Below are positions 1-6,057 of a stretch of 14,809 nt of DNA, piece after piece. Position numbers and translations under genes: made by a program. How positions within the stretch are numbered: position 1 is the stretch's first letter; each line of letters begins with the position of its first letter. The DNA is from Bacteroidales bacterium (lineage in GTDB: Bacteria > Bacteroidota > Bacteroidia > Bacteroidales > P3): NCBI GenBank assembly GCA_012837565.1, contig DUQY01000275.1, positions 1 through 14,809 of the forward strand, in the 5' to 3' direction. Under the pieces are notes generated by a model. That model was not told the DNA's origin. It did no database searches and saw only the letters and a list, made by a program, of their open reading frames with translations.

Positions 1-35
1 AATAATAATAAAAACAATTTTAAAACTTGTTTCAT
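1..35 (-). CDS. 5' fragment of a secreted protein, possible Tae4 immunity protein
   Basis: Only the first 11 codons are inside the window. They read MKQVLKLFLLL: a Met, two lysines and then a run of Leu/Phe, which is how a Sec signal peptide begins. The ATG lies 8 nt after the stop of the Tae4-like amidase on the same strand, so the two genes are very probably co-transcribed. Immunity proteins of Tae4 effectors (Tai4 type) are known to be periplasmic and are usually encoded directly next to the effector, so position and signal peptide both fit. The assignment is an inference, because no mature-protein sequence is visible. A lipoprotein or an unrelated exported protein would start the same way. 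Confidence 0.5.
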   Translation of the reverse strand, partial: MKQVLKLFLLL

Positions 36-43
36 GATAAATT

Positions 44-634
44 TCATTTAAATGTCCATAAAAAATACTTATAAGCAAAATTACCAATATAACTAGGGCC
101 AATGGTATTAACTTTATCCCATAAAGTTGCATGTCCCCATGCCCCAAAATCCCTAGGATAATGAGCCTGCATTATGTATATACCCTGATAATTATTTAAA
201 TCAAGATGATTTGAGGATGAAATATCAGGCTTACCATATAACTTTATAAGAAAATCAAACAAATCTTTAACTCTAAAAATATAATACTTATTATCTACTC
301 CCTTAAGTGTTTTGGTTTTAATATTTGGAATTTCAACCCCACTTTCATTCAAAGCTCTTGAAACTCTCAATGCGCAAGCATTATTATACGCTGAAGGATT
401 ATTTAAATGTTCCTCATATACAACACCTCCAATCAATTTAAATACTTCTGGAGCAGGCAAATCTCCTCCTTCAGCATTTTTAGGATAATTATTAAGCAAA
501 TCTTTAAACATGGGCTTTTCCCTTGATTGATATGTGATACTAGGGAACATAATTAAATCTTCTTTAGAAGTAACATTGGTAAAATCTGTTATTTTTCGCC
601 ATTCTTCTTCCCAGTAATTTACAATATCTTTCAT
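44..634 (-). CDS. Tae4-family peptidoglycan amidase effector
   Basis: This 196-aa protein resembles the type VI secretion amidase effector 4 family, NlpC/P60-like cysteine peptidases that cut the peptide stems of peptidoglycan in competitor cells. The visible signature is in family order: an N-terminal FKDLLNNYP stretch (about 43-51), GGVVYEEHL (69-77), the catalytic-Cys block NNACALRVSRALNESG (84-99, Cys87), YYIFRVKDLFDFL (117-129), and the catalytic-His block AWGHATLWD (165-173, His168 with Asp173 as likely third residue). No signal peptide is seen, as expected for an effector delivered by a secretion machine. The gene follows an unrecognised ORF and a strong hairpin and precedes a signal-peptide-bearing gene by 8 nt, the usual effector-immunity layout. 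No secretion structural genes are in the window, so the delivery route is inferred. Family assignment is fairly secure. Confidence 0.85.
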   Translation of the reverse strand: MKDIVNYWEEEWRKITDFTNVTSKEDLIMFPSITYQSREKPMFKDLLNNYPKNAEGGDLPAPEVFKLIGGVVYEEHLNNPSAYNNACALRVSRALNESGVEIPNIKTKTLKGVDNKYYIFRVKDLFDFLIKLYGKPDISSSNHLDLNNYQGIYIMQAHYPRDFGAWGHATLWDKVNTIGPSYIGNFAYKYFLWTFK

Positions 635-650
635 ACAATAATATATATTT

Positions 651-675
651 GGAGCAAGAGCCTTACTCTTGCTCC
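651..675 (-). promoter_or_regulatory. Perfect 10-bp inverted repeat (RNA hairpin) before the Tae4 gene
   Basis: GGAGCAAGAG and CTCTTGCTCC are exact reverse complements around a 5-nt loop. The hairpin sits between the stop of the 193-aa ORF and the start codon of the Tae4 gene, 16 nt upstream of that ATG. On the minus strand it is followed by an A/U-rich stretch (AAATATATATTATT) but not by a U-run, so it is not a textbook terminator. No promoter-like sequence is seen between the two genes. It could be a leaky terminator, a transcript-processing or stability element, or a structure that tunes effector translation. Confidence 0.7.
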
Positions 676-691
676 ATGGTTAATAATCTAT

Positions 692-1273
692 TTATTGTTT
701 ATTTATTGTAATATGTTGACAAGGACAATTGCAACAATCTTCAAAGACTTTTTTATACATTTCAGCTTTTACATTTGAATCATCTATACTATTTATTACT
801 TCCAATTGTTGTATAGTTTCAAGATTTGTAATATTTTCACGTATTGATATTGCATCTTGTGCTCTTGCATTGAAAATATCTAAAGCCTCCCCTTGACCTA
901 AAATAGCATCAGCAACCAAGCTTTGAGTTCTAAGAATATTTGTTTGTACTTGTAATATCACACCAGGTATATCAAGAGTTATATTTCCCAAGTTATACTT
1001 ATCTACCACATTCGTCTTTCTCCAAAATGTTTTTTCTTCTGATTCTCCAAATATTTTCTCAGGATCAATAGTTACATTTTGCTGTTCAATAAAAGGGATG
1101 AAGTCATTTTTATAATTTAAAATTGAAAGGTACTCTCTTAAAATCCTTCCTTTTACTTCTTCTATTTTTGATTTTTCTATAACTTCATCAAGTAACATAT
1201 CTATATCTTCAACATCAACCACTCTTAATGTCTCCATATATCCATTAGTATATGCTAAGAGCTTCTCCATCAC
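692..1273 (-). CDS. Hypothetical protein upstream of the Tae4 effector (193 aa)
   Basis: I do not recognise this family. The protein is soluble and acidic, with no signal peptide or membrane segment. It looks largely helical, with a long polar stretch from about residue 105 to 170 rich in Gln, Asn, Glu and Ile. It ends in a Cys cluster, CCNCPC (about 180-185), followed by a His, which could bind metal or form disulfides. The reading frame opens with GTG at 1273 directly after an in-frame TAG, with ATG as the next codon (1270). No Shine-Dalgarno is visible. A 38-codon ORF in the +1-related frame starts nearer the promoter and overlaps this ORF by 29 nt, so the true N-terminus may lie there, through a frameshift or coupling. 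Its position just before an effector suggests a chaperone, adaptor or carrier, but that is only context. Confidence 0.6.
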   Translation of the reverse strand: MMEKLLAYTNGYMETLRVVDVEDIDMLLDEVIEKSKIEEVKGRILREYLSILNYKNDFIPFIEQQNVTIDPEKIFGESEEKTFWRKTNVVDKYNLGNITLDIPGVILQVQTNILRTQSLVADAILGQGEALDIFNARAQDAISIRENITNLETIQQLEVINSIDDSNVKAEMYKKVFEDCCNCPCQHITINKQ

Positions 1274-1361
1274 CTAATTTCATAAAAGGAGACTTTGATT
1301 CTCCATTTTCTTTTTTCAGATCTTCTCTAATCTCATTAAGAGCTGCAATTTGTTCTTTCAT
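1245..1361 (-). CDS. 38-codon ORF, possible true N-terminus of the 193-aa protein
   Basis: An ATG at 1361 opens a 38-residue ORF beginning MKEQIAALNEIREDLKKENG, a convincing charged helical protein start, and ending at TAA (1245-1247). It is the first start codon after the putative promoter, about 25 nt from the predicted transcript start. Its 3' end overlaps the start of the 193-aa ORF by 29 nt, and that ORF is reached from it by a +1 step (or -2). Three readings are possible: a single gene broken by an indel, a small protein translationally coupled to the next ORF, or programmed frameshifting. No obvious slippery heptamer is visible in the overlap. Confidence 0.45.
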   Translation of the reverse strand: MKEQIAALNEIREDLKKENGESKSPFMKLGDGEALSIY

Positions 1362-1392
1362 AATAGAATAGCTTTATAATTAATTTATTAGG

Positions 1393-1424
1393 CAAAGCTA
1401 TAAAATAAAAATGATTTAAACAAA
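1393..1424 (-). promoter_or_regulatory. Bacteroidota-type promoter of the toxin module
   Basis: On the minus strand a TTTG (1421-1424) is followed after exactly 20 nt by TAGCTTTG (1393-1400), matching the Bacteroidota sigma consensus TTTG at -33 and TAnnTTTG at -7. The predicted transcript start near 1386 lies about 25 nt before the ATG at 1361. Strand, spacing and the downstream ORF agree. Confidence 0.7.
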
Positions 1425-1614
1425 CATACTAATTAAAAAAGTAGCAAGTTCGATAAGAAATATATAAACACCATAATCCTAGAAGTCTTAGAACACTTAA
1501 ATCACCAGACATTTAGCTTTGAGATAAGATAACCTCCTTATTAATTTCAGTAATAAGACCAATATTTTACTCCCAGACTTAGTTATTTTACATTTTAACT
1601 TGATTATTGTACCC

Positions 1615-1680
1615 AATAAGTCTGACTTATCAACCTAATAAGTCTGACTTACTGACCTAATAAGTCAGACTTATTAACCA
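1615..1680. repeat. Three tandem 22-bp repeats with a palindromic core
   Basis: Three consecutive 22-bp units start at 1615, 1637 and 1659. Each begins AATAAGTC, then T or A, then GACTTA. The third is a perfect 17-bp palindrome around one central base (AATAAGTCAGACTTATT); the other two differ from symmetry or from each other only at a few outer bases. The period is close to two helical turns, so the dyads would lie on one face of the DNA. There are no spacers, so this is not a CRISPR array. It may be an operator cluster, a set of weak RNA hairpins in the 3' flank of lplA, or a simple minisatellite. Confidence 0.85.
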
Positions 1681-1690
1681 TAAACAGGAG

Positions 1691-1732
1691 GTGTAAAAGT
1701 AAAAACAAGAAGTCTAAAAGTAAAAAGAGCAA
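1691..1732. repeat. Two tandem 21-bp repeats, second unit family
   Basis: Two units of 21 bp start at 1691 and 1712 and share the pattern GTnTAAAAGTAAAAA followed by an A/G-rich tail. A third, degenerate unit beginning GTCTAAA starts in phase at 1733 and runs up to the lplA stop codon. The units share AGTCTAA-type sequence with the neighbouring 22-bp array but lack its dyad symmetry. Confidence 0.65.
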
Positions 1733-1753
1733 GTCTAAATTCAAAATCATTGT

Positions 1754-2392
1754 TTAGAAATCTGAAATTTCTTCCTTTATCTGCAAAATAGATTCTTCTA
1801 TTGCTTTGGTTAGTTGTTCTTTGGTTAGGTTGTAGCCTTCTCTTTGGAGGGAGGATACAAATTCTCGGTGGGAGCGTTTCTTTCTGTAGTCTGGTTCTTT
1901 TGATGGGTGCTTTAGGTATTTCTCTATTAGCTCCACATCTTCTGAAATATTCAAAACTCCATGGTAGAATATTGTTTTATTCTTGGTAAACATAGATGAA
2001 CCCATAATCTTCTTCTCTCCTATGCTTAGGTCGGATATCCCTTTTGAATACAAGTTCTCTATCCCCAATTTGCTGAAATTCTCAATTAGTTTTGAGTTGA
2101 TTAATTTAAAGAGCTTGGCAGGGTTTTGAATCTTGTCACTCTTTTGTTTAAATGAGAATATCAGCATATTAGGGCTAAGTATAACAGACTCCCCACCTGA
2201 GGGACGCTTTAGGATTATTATCCCATCTCTTTCTACATTCTTATGATTTATGGAGTTTTCAATATTATTAGACCTTCCAAGTACTATATAGGTATTATCA
2301 GGAACACCTATATAGTAGTCGAAGATCTTTTCAGACTCAAATATTGAATAGTCTGGTAGATTATATGAAGATACTAGTGGATTAGTCATCAT
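1754..2392 (-). CDS. lplA: Lipoate-protein ligase family protein (single catalytic domain)
   Basis: This 212-aa protein belongs to the biotin/lipoate A/B ligase fold and would attach lipoate, or a lipoyl precursor, to the E2 subunit encoded in the same operon. The visible motifs are RPSGGESV (63-70, the counterpart of RRxxGGGxV in LplA) and GISDLSIGEKKIMGSSMF (118-135), the ISDL-I-G-KI-GS block that carries the family's active-site lysine (Lys127 or 128). It is much shorter than two-domain LplA proteins and has no C-terminal accessory domain. The third Gly of the GGG motif is Glu and the usual YHD is absent, so substrate and mechanism may differ from the E. coli enzyme; an octanoyltransferase-like role is possible. 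It starts 12 nt after the E3 stop, clearly the last gene of the operon. ATG 2392 or the next ATG (2389) may be used. Confidence 0.8.
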   Translation of the reverse strand: MMTNPLVSSYNLPDYSIFESEKIFDYYIGVPDNTYIVLGRSNNIENSINHKNVERDGIIILKRPSGGESVILSPNMLIFSFKQKSDKIQNPAKLFKLINSKLIENFSKLGIENLYSKGISDLSIGEKKIMGSSMFTKNKTIFYHGVLNISEDVELIEKYLKHPSKEPDYRKKRSHREFVSSLQREGYNLTKEQLTKAIEESILQIKEEISDF

Positions 2393-2404
2393 ATTATCTA
2401 AGTA

Positions 2405-3757
2405 TTACTTATGTATGGCTTGGTCGAGGGCTTCAAATCCTGCTTCCATAAATACCTCAGATATTGTTGGATGAGTATGTACAGTTTTTGCAATATCATA
2501 AACTGTGGACTCTAATTGCATATAAGCCGCAGCCTCATTAATCATATCTGTTGCGTTATTAGCAATTATTTGTACACCCAAGACTTCTCCGTATTTATTT
2601 TCTGAAAGTATTCTAATAAAGCCTTCTCCTGAGTTTTCGGTTATTGCCTTGCCATTTGCAGAAAGAGGGAATTCGCTAATCTTATAATCTACTCCTATTT
2701 CTTTTAACTGGCTTTCTGTATGGCCAATCTGTGCTGCCTCTGGTTGAGAATACATATTCATAGGGAATTTTGTAAGGTCTATTTTGTCCATTACCCCATT
2801 CAATCTATTTACAACAAAAAGCCCTTCAGCAGAAGCAATATGTGCAAAATGACTCTTACCATTCACATCTCCAATTGCATAAACGCCTTCAACAGATGTC
2901 TCAAAGTTTTCATCGACCTTGATATAGTCGTTCTCCATCTCAAATTCTATATCAGATGATAATGGATTAGCCTTTCTATGGCGAGCATTAACAATTAGTT
3001 CACAAGGAACTTCCTCTTCACCAACCCTTAAAACCCCATCCTTATAGCTATCCTTAAGAGATATATCTCCGTTATTATTAATTAGCTTTATTCTGTCTTT
3101 TTTTAGTTTGGTTTGCATATAATTGCTTAAGTAAGCATCAGCAAGTGGCATAAAGGTATCCTTTTCTAAGACCATACTTACTTTCTTTCCCATTAAATTA
3201 TATGCCTGAGTAAGCTCAATTGCAACCGGACCTTCTCCAACAACTACAATGTTGTCTGGAAGTTCTCTTGCCTTAAAGATATCCATTGGTTCAAGAACTA
3301 AGTTCTCTATTTCTGACTCTATTTTCGGAGAGCTTGAACCTATTGCAATAATTATATTCTTTGCAGTTATTGTTCTATTCTCTACCGAAACAGTATTCTT
3401 ATCAATTATCTTAGCTGATGCATTAATTATTTCTGCACCGTTTTTCTTTAATAAGAATTCAATGCCTTGGGTTAGTTTCTTAACGTTTTGGTCTGCCCTA
3501 ATGACAGCCTTATCCCAGTTGAAGCTAAGGTTATCTTTATCAATTCCCTCCACTCCATATCTTGCTGCATCTTTCTTGATTTTATTATAGAGCTTAACAC
3601 TTTCAAGTATTGATTTAGAAGGAATACAGCCCCAATTCAAACACATGCCCCCTATCCTATCCTTTTCGATTATAGCGGTTTTCATTCCTAATTGAGCTGC
3701 TCTAATTGCTGCTACATATCCTGCAGGGCCTGAGCCTATTATTATTAAATCATACAT
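2405..3757 (-). CDS. lpdA: Dihydrolipoyl dehydrogenase (E3)
   Basis: This 450-aa flavoprotein reoxidises the dihydrolipoyl group of E2 and passes electrons through FAD to NAD+. The FAD-binding loop GSGPAGYVAA (8-17) is followed by the redox disulfide motif GGMCLNWGCIPSKS (Cys39 and Cys44). The NAD loop reads VVGEGPVAIEL, with Ala in place of the usual third-position Gly. VYAIGD marks the second FAD contact, and the dimerisation domain carries HTHPTISE near the C-terminus (His429 and Glu434 as the catalytic pair). The length is slightly shorter than the usual 460-475 aa but all domains are present. It lies 19 nt after the E2 gene and is the only gene here with a near-perfect Shine-Dalgarno. 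It could also serve another 2-oxoacid complex, but the operon points to this one. Confidence 0.95.
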   Translation of the reverse strand: MYDLIIIGSGPAGYVAAIRAAQLGMKTAIIEKDRIGGMCLNWGCIPSKSILESVKLYNKIKKDAARYGVEGIDKDNLSFNWDKAVIRADQNVKKLTQGIEFLLKKNGAEIINASAKIIDKNTVSVENRTITAKNIIIAIGSSSPKIESEIENLVLEPMDIFKARELPDNIVVVGEGPVAIELTQAYNLMGKKVSMVLEKDTFMPLADAYLSNYMQTKLKKDRIKLINNNGDISLKDSYKDGVLRVGEEEVPCELIVNARHRKANPLSSDIEFEMENDYIKVDENFETSVEGVYAIGDVNGKSHFAHIASAEGLFVVNRLNGVMDKIDLTKFPMNMYSQPEAAQIGHTESQLKEIGVDYKISEFPLSANGKAITENSGEGFIRILSENKYGEVLGVQIIANNATDMINEAAAYMQLESTVYDIAKTVHTHPTISEVFMEAGFEALDQAIHK

Positions 3758-3764
3758 AATTTAT

Positions 3765-3771
3765 TCCTCCT
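3765..3771 (-). promoter_or_regulatory. Strong Shine-Dalgarno of the E3 gene
   Basis: AGGAGGA lies 7 nt before the ATG at 3757 on the minus strand. It is close to the full anti-SD complement, unlike the leaders of nearly all other genes in the window, which are A-rich without a clear SD. It supports 3757 as the start, although a second ATG follows one codon later. Confidence 0.75.
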
Positions 3772-3776
3772 ACACT

Positions 3777-5069
3777 TTAATCTATTAATAAACCAACTGG
3801 TTCTTCTAAATAACTCATTACTGAGTTTAAGAATCTTGAAGTTTCTCCGCCATCAGCAATCCTATGGTCAACACTTAGTGAAAGTGGTAGCATAAGTCCA
3901 ATATCTAATTTATCATCCTTAACTATTGGTTGTTTGCTAATTCTTCCTATTCCAAGTATTCCAGCCTGAGGATAATTAATCACAGGAACTGCAAATAATC
4001 CTCCAATACTACCATAACTTGTTATTGTAAAGGTACCGTCTTTCATATCATCTAAGCTTAGCTTTCCATCTCTTGCCTTATCTGCAAGCATTTGTATTTC
4101 CATAGCTATTTCCTTAATGCTTAACTTATCTGCATTCTTAATAACTGGAACTACTAAGCCCTTTTCAGTATCTGCTGCTATACCTATATTATAGTATTTC
4201 TTATACATCATAACGCCCTTTTCCATATCAATCTCTGCATTCAAAGATTTATGTTTCTTAAGAGCAAGTGCCACAGCCTTAACGATAAATGAAAGATAAG
4301 TTATCTTAATGTTTTCATCCTTAAAATGATCTTTGTATTTCTTTCTTATTCTGTCTAATTCAGATATCTCCACCTCTTCAAAAACTGTCATATGTGCAGC
4401 ATTATGTTTGCTTTGAATCATATTCTTAGCAATGGTCTTTCTGATTTGAGACATTTGTTCTATTTCAACTCTTTCCTCTAAGATATTATCCTTTTTAGAA
4501 TATTGTTGTTGTAGAGGTTTCTTATTGCCCTGTTTAGAGTGATTAAGTATATCGTCCTTCATTACTCTTTGACCAGGACCTGTCCCTCTTACTTCACTAA
4601 TATCAACTCCCATATCCTTAGCCATAGCTCTGGCAACAGGGGTAGCAAGTGCTTTTCTTATCTTGGTGTTTCTTTCTACCTCTCCACCAATTCCTTCTTT
4701 GCTTGCAGTTAGTACAAAATCATTACCTGCAACTTCCAAAGTCCCAACAACTCCTGCACCCTCTTCCTCTACTGCCTCTACTTTGTTTTCTTTAGGAGGC
4801 GTTATTTTTGTTTCAGCCTCAGCCTCAGAACCGTCCATATCTATTTCAACAAGAGCAGCTCCAACTTTCACAACCTCACCTTCGGCTCCATAACGAGCGG
4901 CAATAACTCCATCTCTTGGTGATGGTATTTCAGTAACAACCTTATCTGTCTCCATAGTTACTAAGGATTCTCCCATCTTAACCTTTTGTCCTTTATCAAC
5001 ATGCCATTGAATAATTACACCTTCTTCAAGACCTTCCCCTATATCAGGAAATTTAAATATATATCTCAT
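3777..5069 (-). CDS. pdhC: Dihydrolipoamide acyltransferase (E2) of a pyruvate dehydrogenase-type complex
   Basis: This 430-aa protein is the core of the complex and transfers the acyl group from lipoate to CoA. It has one lipoyl domain (about 1-77) with the lipoylation motif METDKVVTEI (Lys43), then an Ala/Glu/Val-rich linker, a peripheral subunit-binding domain (about 137-174, with ATPVARAMAKDMGVDISEVRG-type sequence), a second linker, and a catalytic domain from about 202 to the end. The active-site motif SVDHRIADGG places the catalytic His at 402 and Asp at 406. Intact domains suggest a functional enzyme. The gene follows E1 beta by only 5 nt. The E1 partner looks like the pyruvate type, so acetyltransferase is the best call; branched-chain or acetoin complexes have the same architecture and cannot be excluded from E2 alone. 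Confidence 0.92.
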   Translation of the reverse strand: MRYIFKFPDIGEGLEEGVIIQWHVDKGQKVKMGESLVTMETDKVVTEIPSPRDGVIAARYGAEGEVVKVGAALVEIDMDGSEAEAETKITPPKENKVEAVEEEGAGVVGTLEVAGNDFVLTASKEGIGGEVERNTKIRKALATPVARAMAKDMGVDISEVRGTGPGQRVMKDDILNHSKQGNKKPLQQQYSKKDNILEERVEIEQMSQIRKTIAKNMIQSKHNAAHMTVFEEVEISELDRIRKKYKDHFKDENIKITYLSFIVKAVALALKKHKSLNAEIDMEKGVMMYKKYYNIGIAADTEKGLVVPVIKNADKLSIKEIAMEIQMLADKARDGKLSLDDMKDGTFTITSYGSIGGLFAVPVINYPQAGILGIGRISKQPIVKDDKLDIGLMLPLSLSVDHRIADGGETSRFLNSVMSYLEEPVGLLID

Positions 5070-5074
5070 AATCC

Positions 5075-6052
5075 TTAGTATTTAACGTTTCTTTCTATTT
5101 CATAAAGTATTTTATAAGCATCTTGCATATAATGGTGTTCTCCCTTTGGAAGTGGAACAATTACATCATAACCAGAAACCCTTGCAGGTGGTGCCTCCAA
5201 GTAAAGGAAAGCCTCCTCAATTGCAATTTGACTTATCTCTGCCCCTAGTCCAAAACTCATTGGTCCTTCGGTAACGGTTAATATTCTACCTGTTTTCTTA
5301 ATAGAGTTTCTTATTGTTTCCCTATCAATTGGGTAAATGCTTCTTAGGTCAATCAGCTCCACACTAATTCCCATTTCCTTAGCCATAACCATAGCTTTTT
5401 GAACCTCTCTAACCATTGCTCCAAATGTTACAACAGTTATATCATTACCAGGGGTTACAACATTTGCCTTTCCAAGCTCAATTGTAAACTTACCTGTCTT
5501 TACCTCTTGCTTAATTGCCCTATATATCCTCTTAGGCTCCATATAAAGTATTGTATCATTGCTTTCAATTGCTGCAATAAGCATTCCTTTAGCATCGTGA
5601 GGGGTGGAAGGAGAAACAACTTTTAGTCCTGGAATATGACCAAACATAGCTTCCATACTTTCACTATGATGCTCAAGTGCATTAATACCTCCTCCATAAG
5701 GAAGTCTTATAACCATTGGAGTTTCAAGCTGTCCTCTTGTACGATTTCTCATTCTTGTTGCATGGCTTATTATTTGGTTCATTGCAGGATAAATAAAACC
5801 ACAAAACTGCATCTCAACCACAGGTCTTAAGCCTGCAATTGCCATACCTATTGCTGTTCCTACAATGCCCGATTCGGCAAGTGGGGAGTCAAAAACTCTA
5901 TCTACTCCATATTTCTTTTGTAAGCCTTCGGTTACCCTAAACACTCCACCCTCAACTCCTACGTCCTCTCCGAAAACTACTACATTCTTATCTTCATTTA
6001 ATTTTATATCTAATGCGTCATTTATAGCGCCGACCATATTCATTATCTTCAT
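5075..6052 (-). CDS. pdhB: Pyruvate dehydrogenase E1 component, beta subunit
   Basis: This 325-aa protein is the transketolase-like beta subunit of a heterotetrameric 2-oxoacid dehydrogenase E1. Together with the alpha subunit it decarboxylates the 2-oxoacid on thiamine diphosphate and acylates the lipoyl arm of E2. Visible family marks are GEDVG (28-32), SPLAESGIVG (56-65, Glu60 corresponding to the conserved thiamine-activating Glu), QFCGFIYPAMNQI (82-94), and LPYGGGINALEHHSES (117-132, His128 and His129). The C-terminal domain has a VTEGP stretch and a conserved ALEAPPARV-like sequence (here YLEAPPARVSGYD). The length matches the Gram-positive PdhB type. It follows E1 alpha by 5 nt and precedes E2 by 5 nt, which suggests translational coupling. 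Confidence 0.93.
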   Translation of the reverse strand: MKIMNMVGAINDALDIKLNEDKNVVVFGEDVGVEGGVFRVTEGLQKKYGVDRVFDSPLAESGIVGTAIGMAIAGLRPVVEMQFCGFIYPAMNQIISHATRMRNRTRGQLETPMVIRLPYGGGINALEHHSESMEAMFGHIPGLKVVSPSTPHDAKGMLIAAIESNDTILYMEPKRIYRAIKQEVKTGKFTIELGKANVVTPGNDITVVTFGAMVREVQKAMVMAKEMGISVELIDLRSIYPIDRETIRNSIKKTGRILTVTEGPMSFGLGAEISQIAIEEAFLYLEAPPARVSGYDVIVPLPKGEHHYMQDAYKILYEIERNVKY

Positions 6053-6057
6053 AACCC

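Larger units (their letters stand above)
1425..1753. other. Intergenic region between the lplA stop and the toxin-module promoter
   Basis: These 329 bases contain no credible gene. They hold two short tandem arrays (1615-1680 and 1691-1732, listed separately) and a 7-bp inverted repeat, CTTATTA / TAATAAG with a 7-nt loop (1537-1557), that shares the AATAAG motif of the arrays. The motif AGTCT or AGACT recurs throughout. Both flanking genes are on the minus strand, so this is the 3' flank of the PDH-lplA operon. No hairpin followed by a U-run was found for terminating that operon. Confidence 0.6.

Noticed and set aside
1514..1521. TAGCTTTG as a plus-strand promoter
   Set aside because: It matches TAnnTTTG, but there is no TTTG at -33 and no plus-strand gene downstream.
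1615..1680. The palindromic repeats as intrinsic terminators of lplA
   Set aside because: The stems are short and AT-rich with almost no loop, and no U-run follows on the minus strand.
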